From Pseudomaricurvus albidus (GTDB taxonomy: Bacteria; Pseudomonadota; Gammaproteobacteria; Pseudomonadales; Cellvibrionaceae): 64,000 nt of DNA. Positions 37,144 to 44,852 of this stretch are shown piece by piece. A program made the translations under genes and the position numbers. The notes beneath the pieces were generated by a model that was not told the DNA's origin, did no database searches, and saw only the letters and a list, made by a program, of their open reading frames with translations. The stretch's first letter is position 1; the number at the start of each line of letters is the position of its first letter. The stretch lies in the NCBI RefSeq assembly GCF_018863235.1, contig NZ_JAHKRS010000009.1, positions 117,311 to 181,310 on the forward strand. The letters are read 5' to 3'.

Positions 37144-37178
37144 AGCCGGCGCCAGCAAAATTCAGGCGCCGGTTTGTT
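37144..37178 (+). terminator. Terminator between the ANTAR gene and the PilJ-domain gene
   Basis: CCGGCGCC and GGCGCCGG form a perfect GC-rich 8-bp stem with an 11-nt loop, followed by TTTGTT on the plus strand. It lies between two convergent genes and may serve both. Confidence 0.75.
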
Positions 37179-37183
37179 CCGAA

Positions 37184-38044
37184 TTATTCAGACAACAGCT
37201 CTGCGTATTGTCCGGTGATAATGTTCATGCCTCGTAGCATGGCATCTGTGGTTCCTGTAACGACGTGTACTAACCGTTTTCCGGACAGGCTCATTGCACC
37301 ATCGAATCCTTTTAAGGCGTATTTAAATTGTCCCGTGACTTTCTGAAGTTGAGTCCTGATTTTCGGAGTGTTGAGCGAGCTTTCAGACAGGTAGGTCAAT
37401 ACGTTTTCATATTCTGCCAGATCCTCATAAAGCAAAGCGGTCGCATTCTCTGTATTTATTCCCCACTGTGCCGCCAAAAAGTTCTTGGCGATTCGCTGGG
37501 AAAGCATTCTTTGTCGGCCAGACAGGTTAATGATCTCAGCTTTCTGAGTTGCGGATAGCTTTTCCAGTTGAGAAACATATTCGTTGGCTTCTTTTAGCAG
37601 GGTGTTGCTCTGTTCCAGTAGAATAGTTCCGGAGTCTTTGTTGACTTCGCCCTGTGCCAGTTGTTTATAGGGAAGCCAGAGGGCTTCCACTCGGAGTGCC
37701 TGTTGATGCAGGGGCTTGGCTGCGGGATAGTTTTTCAGGCTTACCAGGTTGCGATCAAATTCCTTGATGGCTCGCTGGAGCTGCTCATCGCTTCGCGCAG
37801 AGTCTGGTTTGAGCCCTTTGAGAAAATAAGACTGGGCAATCCGTTGGGACAGCATGCGTTGCCGACCCGCCATGTTGATGGCTTCACCCATGGAGTGAAT
37901 CGTCAGTAGACTACTCTGCTCAGATGTTCCCAGAGTAGAGTAGGCATTAAGAGACATTAAAGATATAAAAGTGATTAGAAGTGCCCTTATGGCAAAGCCT
38001 AGTGATGGCTGGCTTTTTATAAGCCCTGGATTAAAAAAAGACAT
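37184..38044 (-). CDS. Periplasmic PilJ-type sensor protein with two P-box-like motifs
   Basis: A 286-residue protein with an N-terminal signal or anchor (about residues 17-36) and otherwise periplasmic helical structure. It contains two copies of the PilJ/NarX-type nitrate-sensor motif, INMAGRQRMLSQRIAQ near residue 57 and INLSGRQRMLSQRIAK near 171. It has no kinase, HAMP or methyl-accepting domain, so it is a stand-alone sensing module that must signal through a partner. In NarX/NarQ the related P-box binds nitrate (family knowledge). Its place between an ANTAR gene and nitrate transporter genes suggests nitrate or nitrite binding, which is inference. Confidence 0.75.
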   Translation of the reverse strand: MSFFNPGLIKSQPSLGFAIRALLITFISLMSLNAYSTLGTSEQSSLLTIHSMGEAINMAGRQRMLSQRIAQSYFLKGLKPDSARSDEQLQRAIKEFDRNLVSLKNYPAAKPLHQQALRVEALWLPYKQLAQGEVNKDSGTILLEQSNTLLKEANEYVSQLEKLSATQKAEIINLSGRQRMLSQRIAKNFLAAQWGINTENATALLYEDLAEYENVLTYLSESSLNTPKIRTQLQKVTGQFKYALKGFDGAMSLSGKRLVHVVTGTTDAMLRGMNIITGQYAELLSE

Positions 38045-38642
38045 GGCATTCTCTCGGTGATTAAATTGTTCCGCGTTTATGTGTATGCGGTGATATTGTG
38101 AAATGCTTGTAATGCAAATAGTTAGCCAAAAGTTAAAGCCTGATGATCAGGGTTAAGGCATTAATATGGTGCGCGTGGCTTTAGGGTGGGGCGTCAAAAG
38201 CCTGATCGGGAAAATATATTGTCAGAAACGTCGAAAGAGACAGAAAAACAGCCCAATTTATTGGGCTAAAAACCGGGTGTACGATTGTACTAAATGGAAT
38301 AGAATTTGCTCATTACACTGTTAGGCGTTTTATTGCAGAGTTCTGTCTCAAGGCTGAGTTCATACAGAGAATAAAAAATCTCACTCAAATTTGAAGCGGA
38401 CATCTTGCGGTGGCGCTAAAAGTTTTGATTATCCAAAATCAGTATCTATAGATTTTATCAGGCGTGCTCACTCTGAGTAGAAATTGGGTGGGGGTATCAA
38501 AAGTGGGTGCGGCACCAAAAGGCGTAAAACAATAAATACCTAGCCTGTATTAACAATATTAAGCCAGTATTAACCACAGTAAATGCTGTTATAGATTATG
38601 TGGCGGCATAGGACACCTGTTACCAGTTTAAGGGAATGGTTT
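38045..38642. other. Divergent control region between the PilJ-type and NIT genes
   Basis: About 600 non-coding bases. It contains the minus-strand terminator-like hairpin at 38243-38267, a short GGTGC-G-GCACC palindrome near 38508-38518 and a repeated GTATTAAC near 38546 and 38569. No sigma-54 site with correct GG-N10-GC spacing was found here on either strand. Confidence 0.5.
38243..38267 (-). terminator. Terminator-like hairpin upstream of the PilJ-type gene
   Basis: On the minus strand AGCCCAA and TTGGGCT pair around TAAA and are followed by G then five T. No gene on that strand ends here. It lies about 200 bases before the PilJ-type start and could be a leader attenuator or the end of a small RNA. 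Confidence 0.55.
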
Positions 38643-39464
38643 ATGTTTGATTCATCTTCCTCCGTCACTATGTGGAGCAGTGCTGGAGCATTTGTATGCA
38701 TTGTCGTGATTGCATTGCTGCTTGTGGCGCGTCGACATCGGGCTGAAAGGCAGGCAAGAGGATTGGAGTGGTTGTCCAAACTCAGAGCTCTGCTGACTCA
38801 TATACAGAAACACAGAGGGATGTGCAGCGGCTATTTGAATGGCAAGACCAGCCTTAAACCGACTATTGAGCAATTGCAGCGTGAGGTGAGTCGGGATCTG
38901 TATGACATTGCCAATGTCGACATCAAGATTGAAGACAATGCGCGTTGGAAGGGGATCACTCAACACTGGGCGAGGCTGGCAGGCAACTACAAGACCTTAA
39001 GTACCGATAATTGCCTGGCACAGCACAATTACCTAATTAAAAATGTGTTGTACCTGATTGATGATCTCGCTCAGGAAAGCGATTTATTGTTGTTAACCAA
39101 TAATAAAAAGAAGCCTCTTCATCGTTATTGGCGGGAGCTTTTACTGTCTGCTGAATATATTGGTCAGGCGCGGGCAATTGGTACTGGTGTATCGGCCGCT
39201 GCGTACTGTGACAGTGTGTCCAGGATTCGGCTAGGGCATCTGTGTGAAAAGATTGAACTCAACACCAAGCGGCTGTGGCGGGAAATGGGGAGTCCGGAAC
39301 ACCAAATGACTTCTGTTGCTGCTCTTATTGAATGTATCAACAACGAACTGATGCAAGAGCACCCAACGATCGAGCCTGGTGATTTCTTTGCCATTGCCAC
39401 TTCCGCCATCGACAGCTTGCTGGAACAATTTGATGTATTGATAAAAGAGCAGCAGTGGAGCTAG
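38643..39464 (+). CDS. Membrane-anchored NIT (nitrate/nitrite-sensing) domain protein
   Basis: A 273-residue protein with one N-terminal membrane helix (about residues 9-29). Arg-rich RRHRAERQAR follows, which places the rest in the cytoplasm. The soluble part is an all-helical NIT domain beginning LLTHIQKHRGMCSGYLNG near residue 53, like the NIT domain of Klebsiella NasR (there fused to ANTAR). It has no output domain. The ATG at 38643 follows AGGGA at good spacing; an upstream extension lacks one. It probably reports nitrate to the ANTAR protein encoded nearby (inference). Confidence 0.78.
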   Translation: MFDSSSSVTMWSSAGAFVCIVVIALLLVARRHRAERQARGLEWLSKLRALLTHIQKHRGMCSGYLNGKTSLKPTIEQLQREVSRDLYDIANVDIKIEDNARWKGITQHWARLAGNYKTLSTDNCLAQHNYLIKNVLYLIDDLAQESDLLLLTNNKKKPLHRYWRELLLSAEYIGQARAIGTGVSAAAYCDSVSRIRLGHLCEKIELNTKRLWREMGSPEHQMTSVAALIECINNELMQEHPTIEPGDFFAIATSAIDSLLEQFDVLIKEQQWS

Positions 39465-39874
39465 CCTTCATTGCTGGATCATGTTCTACCCGCCGTTTTC
39501 CTCCCTTCGATATAGTCTGCTTTTCTCCTAATTCAAACAGCGCTCACTGAGTGTCTTGTTATTGCTGCTGGATGTCCGCTATGAGTGGCCGCCTATCATT
39601 AAATTCTCTTTCAAATCGGACGAATGCACTCTTTTGCACCGTTTGTGCGCGTAACGGGATCGCTTGTTGAATGACTCTGAAGCATTTGTTTTTGGTTTTT
39701 GTGGTTCAAGGTGGTGCTTTGTGCACTTATTCGGAACCGTTTCGGCCGAATCTTTTTTGGCCCCTATTTTTTGACCTGTTCCATTTTGGTATTTTTGGCT
39801 TTCATATGAACACAAATGGGGCTTTTGGCGCATAAAGCATTACAAACGGCCTTTTTTCAATAAAAAATACAAGC
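39465..39874. other. Spacer between the NIT gene and the nitrate-transporter promoter
   Basis: About 410 AT-rich bases without a credible gene; an 84-codon minus-strand frame at 39579-39833 looks like a chance ORF. TGCACC at 39634 and GGTGCTTTGTGCAC near 39712 resemble NtrC half-sites, but neither has the correct dyad spacing. Confidence 0.45.
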
Positions 39875-39891
39875 TTGGCATGACCACTGCA
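39875..39891 (+). promoter_or_regulatory. Sigma-54 promoter of the nitrate-transporter operon
   Basis: TTGGCATGACCACTGCA has GG (39877-39878) and GC (39889-39890) exactly 10 bases apart and matches the sigma-54 consensus with two mismatches. Transcription would start near 39902, giving a leader of about 280 nt that includes the ANTAR hairpins and terminator. Confidence 0.75.
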
Positions 39892-39963
39892 TTGTAGATG
39901 TGGAATGAGAAAAACATAGGCTCATCGATTTGGGGCGTATGTTTAAAGATACTTGGGTTGATG

Positions 39964-39990
39964 CCTGATCAGTCAATGGCGACTGACAGG
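39964..39990 (+). ncRNA. ANTAR target hairpin P1 in the nrt leader
   Basis: CCTG-a-TCAGTC / GACTGA-CAGG forms a 10-bp helix with one bulged A, closed by the hexaloop AATGGC (39975-39980). A at loop position 1 and G at position 4 are the residues recognised by ANTAR proteins (family knowledge). Confidence 0.82.
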
Positions 39991-40030
39991 ATCTCTTCCA
40001 GAAGAATCCAGATGTAAACTGAAACAAGAG

Positions 40031-40057
40031 TAAGGGGAACAACGGGGTTCCACCTTA
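40031..40057 (+). ncRNA. ANTAR target hairpin P2 in the nrt leader
   Basis: TAAGG-GGAAC / GTTCC-a-CCTTA forms a 10-bp helix with one bulged A, closed by the hexaloop AACGGG (40041-40046), again with A1 and G4. It lies 40 nt after P1 and 6 nt before the terminator stem, the order expected of an ANTAR-controlled attenuator. Confidence 0.85.
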
Positions 40058-40063
40058 TCGAGC

Positions 40064-40123
40064 AAAGGCGCTCACTGGCTACCGTCAAAAGTTTTGGCGG
40101 TCTGCAGGTGAGCGCCTTTTTTG
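40064..40123 (+). terminator. Leader terminator (attenuator) of the nitrate-transporter operon
   Basis: AAAGGCGCTCAC (40064-40075) pairs with GTGAGCGCCTTT (40108-40119), followed by TTTTTTG. An inner helix ACCGTCAA/TTGGCGGT caps the stem. It lies about 60 bases before the transporter start codon, so full-length mRNA requires read-through. Together with P1 and P2 it forms the antitermination switch. Confidence 0.88.
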
Positions 40124-40180
40124 TTTCCGGATTCATAAAGGCAAATTAATAACGATTAAATCATTAACGAGGAAACATGT

Positions 40181-41557
40181 ATGGAATGGCTAACACCTCT
40201 GAAACGTGTCGTGATGGCTGGGGTCATCGGATTCAGCGTGACGGCATCATTGTCCCAGGCTGAAGAATTGGGGTATCCGGAAAAAGAAGAGCTGAAGTTC
40301 GGCTTTATTAAGCTGACGGATATGGCGCCTATCGCTATCGCCTATGAAAAGGGTTACTTCGAAGAAGAGGGCCTGTACGTCACAATTGAAGCTCAGGCTA
40401 ACTGGAAAGTGCTACTCGATGGCGTGATTGATGGCCGCCTTGATGGGGCTCATATGCTGGCAGGCCAGCCCATTGCCGCCACCATGGGGTATGGAACAAA
40501 AGCGGAAATCATTACCCCTTTCTCCATGGATTTGAATGGTAATGGCATTACGGTTTCCAATGATATTTGGGAGCAAATGAAGCCCAACATTCCGAAAATG
40601 GACGATGGTCGTCCGGTGCATCCAATCAAAGCCGATGCATTGAAACCTGTTGTTGAAAAGTACAAGCAGGAAGGCAAGCCGTTCAATATGGGCATGGTAT
40701 TCCCCGTATCTACGCACAACTACGAGTTGCGTTACTGGTTGGCTGCCGGTGGTATCCACCCTGGTTACTACGCTCCTGAAAAAGGCGATACCTCGGGTCA
40801 GATTAATGCCGATGCCTTGTTGTCAGTAACCCCTCCACCACAGATGCCCTCCACTCTGGAGGCTGGCACCATCTACGGCTACTGCGTAGGTGAACCGTGG
40901 AATCAGCAGGCGGTATTCAAAGGAATTGGTGTCCCTGTGGTTACCGATTATGAAATCTGGAAAGACAATCCGGAAAAGGTTTTCGGTATTACCAAAGAGT
41001 TCGCCGAGAAGTACCCCAATACTACCATTCGCCTGACGCGTGCGCTGATTCGTGCTGCCAAGTGGTTGGATGAAAATAACAACGCAAATCGCCCGGAAGC
41101 GGTGAAAATTCTGTCCCAGTCTAACTACGTTGGCGCAGATTACGATGTGATTGCCAACAGCATGACCGGTACCTTCGAGTACGAGAAAGGCGATAAGCGT
41201 GAAGTTCCTGACTTTAACGTGTTCTTCCGTTACAACGCCACCTACCCGTATTACTCCGATGCCATCTGGTACCTCACGCAAATGCGTCGCTGGGGCCAAA
41301 TCCCGACCGATAAAAGTGATGATTGGTACAAAGAGTTGGCGGCAAAAGTATATCGTCCTGACATCTATCAGGCTGCTGCTGAATCTCTGATTGAAGAGGG
41401 ATTAATGTCTGCTGAAGAGTTTCCGGACTTTGCCAGTGAAGACGGTTTCCGTGAGCCGCAAACCCACTTCATTGACGACATCGTGTATGACGGCACCAAA
41501 CCGAACGAGTACATCAACAAGTTTGCCATTGGCCTGAAGGCTGGCGACAAGCTTTAA
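40181..41557 (+). CDS. nrtA: ABC nitrate transporter, substrate-binding protein (NrtA-like)
   Basis: Periplasmic nitrate/nitrite-binding protein of 458 residues. The Sec-type signal peptide ends near SQAEE at residue 29. The family core [22 protein letters not shown] opens the first lobe; [20 protein letters not shown] and [18 protein letters not shown] are typical of NrtA/NasF-type binders. A strong GAGGAAAC precedes the ATG. It is the first gene of a four-gene operon controlled by sigma-54 and antitermination. A NasS-type cytoplasmic sensor is related in sequence, but the signal peptide and ABC partners argue against that. Confidence 0.9.
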   Translation: MEWLTPLKRVVMAGVIGFSVTASLSQAEELGYPEKEELKFGFIKLTDMAPIAIAYEKGYFEEEGLYVTIEAQANWKVLLDGVIDGRLDGAHMLAGQPIAATMGYGTKAEIITPFSMDLNGNGITVSNDIWEQMKPNIPKMDDGRPVHPIKADALKPVVEKYKQEGKPFNMGMVFPVSTHNYELRYWLAAGGIHPGYYAPEKGDTSGQINADALLSVTPPPQMPSTLEAGTIYGYCVGEPWNQQAVFKGIGVPVVTDYEIWKDNPEKVFGITKEFAEKYPNTTIRLTRALIRAAKWLDENNNANRPEAVKILSQSNYVGADYDVIANSMTGTFEYEKGDKREVPDFNVFFRYNATYPYYSDAIWYLTQMRRWGQIPTDKSDDWYKELAAKVYRPDIYQAAAESLIEEGLMSAEEFPDFASEDGFREPQTHFIDDIVYDGTKPNEYINKFAIGLKAGDKL

Positions 41558-41592
41558 GCGGTCATTTATACATAGGTAACGAGGCACAGATC

Positions 41593-42591
41593 ATGACAAC
41601 AATCACGGCACTGTTCAGTAAAATTAACGACAGTCATATTGCTTCTGAGCGCTTCAAGGGCGTGTCGGGTGATTTGGCAAAAGTCATTGTCTTTCCCATG
41701 CTGGGTATTCTGGGGTTTTTGTTGTTGTGGTCTGTTGCGGCACAAAATATTGATACCTCTCTGGGGAAGTTTCCCGGGCCAGCCTCAGTGGTTGAGCAAT
41801 TTGGCAATCTTTACGAAGAGCATGTGCGCGAGCGTGAAAAGGCCGAGGCTTTCTACGAACGTCAGGAAAAACGCAATGCGGATCGCATGGCGAAAGATCC
41901 GGATTTCGTCCCAAAGATTCGGGACTATACCGGTAAAGAGACGTTTCTGGATCAGATAATCACCAGTCTGGTCACCGTTGTCAGTGGATTTCTTCTGGCT
42001 GCTGCGATTGCGATTCCTCTGGGTATTGCCGTGGGGTTGAGTAAACCCCTGAACTCTGCGGTTAATCCAATTGTTCAGATCTTCAAGCCCGTTTCTCCTC
42101 TGGCGTGGTTGCCGCTGGTGACGATGGTTGTCAGTGCTCTCTACAACACGCCGGATCCTTCGGTACCGAAATCATTCCTGAACTCCATGATCACTGTGAC
42201 TCTCTGTTGTCTGTGGCCAATGGTAATCAATACCTCGGTTGGAGTGGCGTCCATTGACAGTGATTTGGTGAACGTCAGTAAGGTATTGCGTCTGCCGCCT
42301 CTGACCCACGTACGTAAAATTGTATTGCCAGCATCAATCCCGATGATCTTTACCGGCATGCGTCTGTCTTTTGGTGTTGCCTGGATGGTACTGATCGCGG
42401 CGGAGATGCTGGCTCAAAACCCGGGTCTGGGTAAGTTTGTGTGGGACGAATTCCAAAACGGAAGTTCTGACTCTCTGAGTCGCATCATGGCTGCTGTACT
42501 GGTCATTGGCTTTATTGGCTTCCTGTTGGATCGAGGCATGTTGCAAATTCAACGTTATGTCTCTTGGGATAAAGCCAGCGCCGATCGCTAA
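41593..42591 (+). CDS. nrtB: ABC nitrate transporter, permease (NrtB-like)
   Basis: Inner-membrane permease of 332 residues. After a first helix (about 31-50) and a hydrophilic, charged segment (about 73-113) come the remaining five or so helices. The EAA-type loop is NVSKVLRLPPLTHVRKIVLPASIPMIF near residue 225. IFKPVSPLAWLPLVTMV is typical of nitrate/sulfonate/taurine-type permeases. The long charged insert after the first helix is usual for NrtB. It starts 35 bases after nrtA. Confidence 0.92.
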   Translation: MTTITALFSKINDSHIASERFKGVSGDLAKVIVFPMLGILGFLLLWSVAAQNIDTSLGKFPGPASVVEQFGNLYEEHVREREKAEAFYERQEKRNADRMAKDPDFVPKIRDYTGKETFLDQIITSLVTVVSGFLLAAAIAIPLGIAVGLSKPLNSAVNPIVQIFKPVSPLAWLPLVTMVVSALYNTPDPSVPKSFLNSMITVTLCCLWPMVINTSVGVASIDSDLVNVSKVLRLPPLTHVRKIVLPASIPMIFTGMRLSFGVAWMVLIAAEMLAQNPGLGKFVWDEFQNGSSDSLSRIMAAVLVIGFIGFLLDRGMLQIQRYVSWDKASADR

Positions 42592-42636
42592 GTCAATACA
42601 ACGTCAGAATCACCGTTTAAGAACAGGAGAATCAAT

Positions 42637-43476
42637 ATGAGCATTTTATTAGATATCGATCACATCGACATGGTGTTTCCGACACCCAAAGGCCCGTTTA
42701 CAGCTTTGAGTGATGTGAGTCTGAAGATCAAAAAGGGAGAGTTTGTATCTCTTATTGGTCACTCAGGTTGTGGTAAATCCACGGTTCTCAACGTGGTTGC
42801 TGGACTGTATCAGGCATCGAAAGGCGGTGTGGTACTGAATGGTAAAGAAGTCAATGAGCCTGGCCCTGAGCGAGCAGTTGTCTTCCAGAACCATTCACTG
42901 CTGCCGTGGTTGAGTGCTTACGAAAACGTCGAGCTGGCCGTCGATCAGGTGTTTGGCAAGAGTAAAACCAAAGCCGAGAAAAAAGAGTGGATTGAGCACA
43001 ATCTGGAATTGGTGCACATGGATCATGCCATGCATAAACGCCCGGATGAGATCTCCGGTGGTATGAAACAGCGTGTTGGTATTGCCAGAGCCTTGGCCAT
43101 GCAACCAGAGATTCTGCTGATGGACGAGCCCTTCGGGGCCCTGGATGCGCTGACGCGGGCACACATGCAGGATTCATTGATGGAAATTCAGGCGGAGCTA
43201 AATAACACCGTGATCATGATTACTCACGATGTGGATGAGGCTGTGCTGCTGTCTGATCGCATTGTCATGATGACCAATGGTCCAGCGGCAACCGTTGGTG
43301 AAATTCTGGATATTAATCTGGAACGTCCCAGAGATCGGTTGTCCCTGGCAGAAGATCCGGAGTACACCCATCTGCGTTCCGAAGTTCTCAAGTTCCTGTA
43401 TGAGAAACAGCGCAAGGTGGAACCGATCAGTCGTAAAAGTTTATCCGGAAGCAAGAAAAAAACGGAAGCCGCCTGA
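42637..43476 (+). CDS. nrtC: ABC nitrate transporter, ATPase (NrtC/D-like)
   Basis: ATP-binding subunit of 279 residues. Walker A is GHSGCGKST near residue 43, signature SGGMKQRVGIARAL near 145, Walker B ILLMDEPFGALDALT near 166 and the switch His in ITHDVDEA. It lacks the C-terminal NrtA-like regulatory domain of cyanobacterial NrtC, so it resembles NrtD/CynD and probably acts as a homodimer. AACAGGAGA precedes the ATG. Confidence 0.92.
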   Translation: MSILLDIDHIDMVFPTPKGPFTALSDVSLKIKKGEFVSLIGHSGCGKSTVLNVVAGLYQASKGGVVLNGKEVNEPGPERAVVFQNHSLLPWLSAYENVELAVDQVFGKSKTKAEKKEWIEHNLELVHMDHAMHKRPDEISGGMKQRVGIARALAMQPEILLMDEPFGALDALTRAHMQDSLMEIQAELNNTVIMITHDVDEAVLLSDRIVMMTNGPAATVGEILDINLERPRDRLSLAEDPEYTHLRSEVLKFLYEKQRKVEPISRKSLSGSKKKTEAA

Positions 43477-43562
43477 AAGTCAGGTGATTCTGAAACGTAA
43501 TTCACAGTGAAGTCATAAAACTAAAAACTCAACAAAACAAACAGTATGTTAGGAGATATACC

Positions 43563-44747
43563 ATGAAATCCATGAAGCTGAATATCCTTGGGGTGGCTGT
43601 TGCTCTGGCGTGTGGCAGTGCAATGCCTGCCTTTGCTGAGGACACTGTAACTGAGGCCCTGAAAGAAGGTGATGTGACGTTAAGTTTCCGCATGCGTAAT
43701 GAGCAGGTAGAAACTGACGGTGCTGATGATGCGGATCTGACGTCTCTCAAAACCCGTCTGACGTATAGCTCAGGTGATTTTCAGGGGTTTAAAGCACTGA
43801 TCGAAATGGATGATGTGACCTACATCGGTGATGACGATGAGGCAGTAGGCATTGCTGATCCTGAAGGTACCGAGATTAACCAGGCGTATTTGTCGTACAC
43901 CCTGGGTGGTACTACCGCAACTTACGGTCGTCAGAGAATTTTGTTGGACAATCAGCGTTTTGTGGGTGGTGTAGGTTTCCGGCAGAATGAGCAAACCTAT
44001 GATGCCTTCAGTGTACGCAACAAGAGTCTGCCTGATACTGAAATCTTCCTGTCATACGTATTCAATGTAAATCGCATCTTTGGTGAAGATGACCCGCGCG
44101 GTGATAACAAGAATGACACCTACCTGTTGAATGCCAAGTATTCAGGCTTTTCCTTCGGCAGTTTTACCGGCTATGCCTATCTGATCGATAACGAAGATGT
44201 GGTTTCGTTTTCGACCGATACTTACGGTGTTCGCTTTGCAGGTGCAACCGGTGACTTTGGTTACGCGCTGGAATATGCCACCCAGTCGGATGCTGCTGAT
44301 AACCCAGCGAGCTACGATGCAGATTATATGCTGGCTGAGGGTTCCTACACGGTGGGTGGTGTGAAACTGTTGGCGGGCTATGAGGTGTTGGGTGCTGATG
44401 GCACCGATGGTCAGTTTATTACTCCGCTGGCGACGTTGCACAAATTCCAGGGGTGGGATGACAAGTTCCTGGGCGGTGGTTCCGGTAACATTCTGGGTGG
44501 TATCCGGGATATGTATTTCTCCGCGTCGACCAGTCTGGCCGGCTTCAAGTTGGCTGTGGTTTATCACGATATGGAATCGGATGATTCAGGTGCATCTGGC
44601 ATGGATGACCTGGGTTCTGAAGTGGGGCTGGTGGTCGGCCGAGCCTTTGGTCCGATGAATTTCAGTGTGAAATACTCAGAGTATTCTGCGGATGATTTCA
44701 GTACTGACACGGATAAACTGTGGTTAACCGCTGAGGCGAAGTTTTAA
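43563..44747 (+). CDS. Outer-membrane porin of the nitrate operon (alginate-export-like beta barrel)
   Basis: A 394-residue outer-membrane protein. The signal peptide ends in MPAFAED. The mature part is acidic and beta-rich, with repeated strands such as NQAYLSYTLGGTTATYGRQRI, and ends in the barrel signal AEAKF. Its composition resembles AlgE/OprD-like porins. It is the last gene of the nrt operon, 86 bases after the ATPase gene with AGGAG at its start. A role in letting nitrate cross the outer membrane is inferred from position. Confidence 0.78.
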   Translation: MKSMKLNILGVAVALACGSAMPAFAEDTVTEALKEGDVTLSFRMRNEQVETDGADDADLTSLKTRLTYSSGDFQGFKALIEMDDVTYIGDDDEAVGIADPEGTEINQAYLSYTLGGTTATYGRQRILLDNQRFVGGVGFRQNEQTYDAFSVRNKSLPDTEIFLSYVFNVNRIFGEDDPRGDNKNDTYLLNAKYSGFSFGSFTGYAYLIDNEDVVSFSTDTYGVRFAGATGDFGYALEYATQSDAADNPASYDADYMLAEGSYTVGGVKLLAGYEVLGADGTDGQFITPLATLHKFQGWDDKFLGGGSGNILGGIRDMYFSASTSLAGFKLAVVYHDMESDDSGASGMDDLGSEVGLVVGRAFGPMNFSVKYSEYSADDFSTDTDKLWLTAEAKF

Positions 44748-44774
44748 TTTCTTTCCCTGAGTCATGCGAGTTTT

Positions 44775-44808
44775 GGCCAGATATCTTTCATGATATCTGG
44801 CCTTTTTT
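44775..44808 (+). terminator. Terminator of the nitrate-transporter operon
   Basis: GGCCAGATATC and GATATCTGGCC form a perfect 11-bp stem with a 6-nt loop followed by six T, 27 bases after the porin stop. Confidence 0.92.
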
Positions 44809-44852
44809 ACGTACGGGCCATGTCTTTCGTGTCGGCAATGACAGGAATCATT

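Noticed and set aside
38480..38560. Possible sigma-54 element GGCACCAAAAGGC before the NIT gene
   Set aside because: GG and GC are 9 bases apart rather than 10, and the flanks do not fit the consensus.
39625..39725. Possible NtrC sites (TGCACC, GGTGCT, TGTGCAC) upstream of the nrt promoter
   Set aside because: Half-sites are present, but none forms the TGCACC-N5-GGTGCA dyad with correct spacing.
39579..39833. 84-codon minus-strand frame in the nrt upstream region
   Set aside because: Low-complexity Lys/Thr/Asn-rich product in an AT-rich spacer without a ribosome site.
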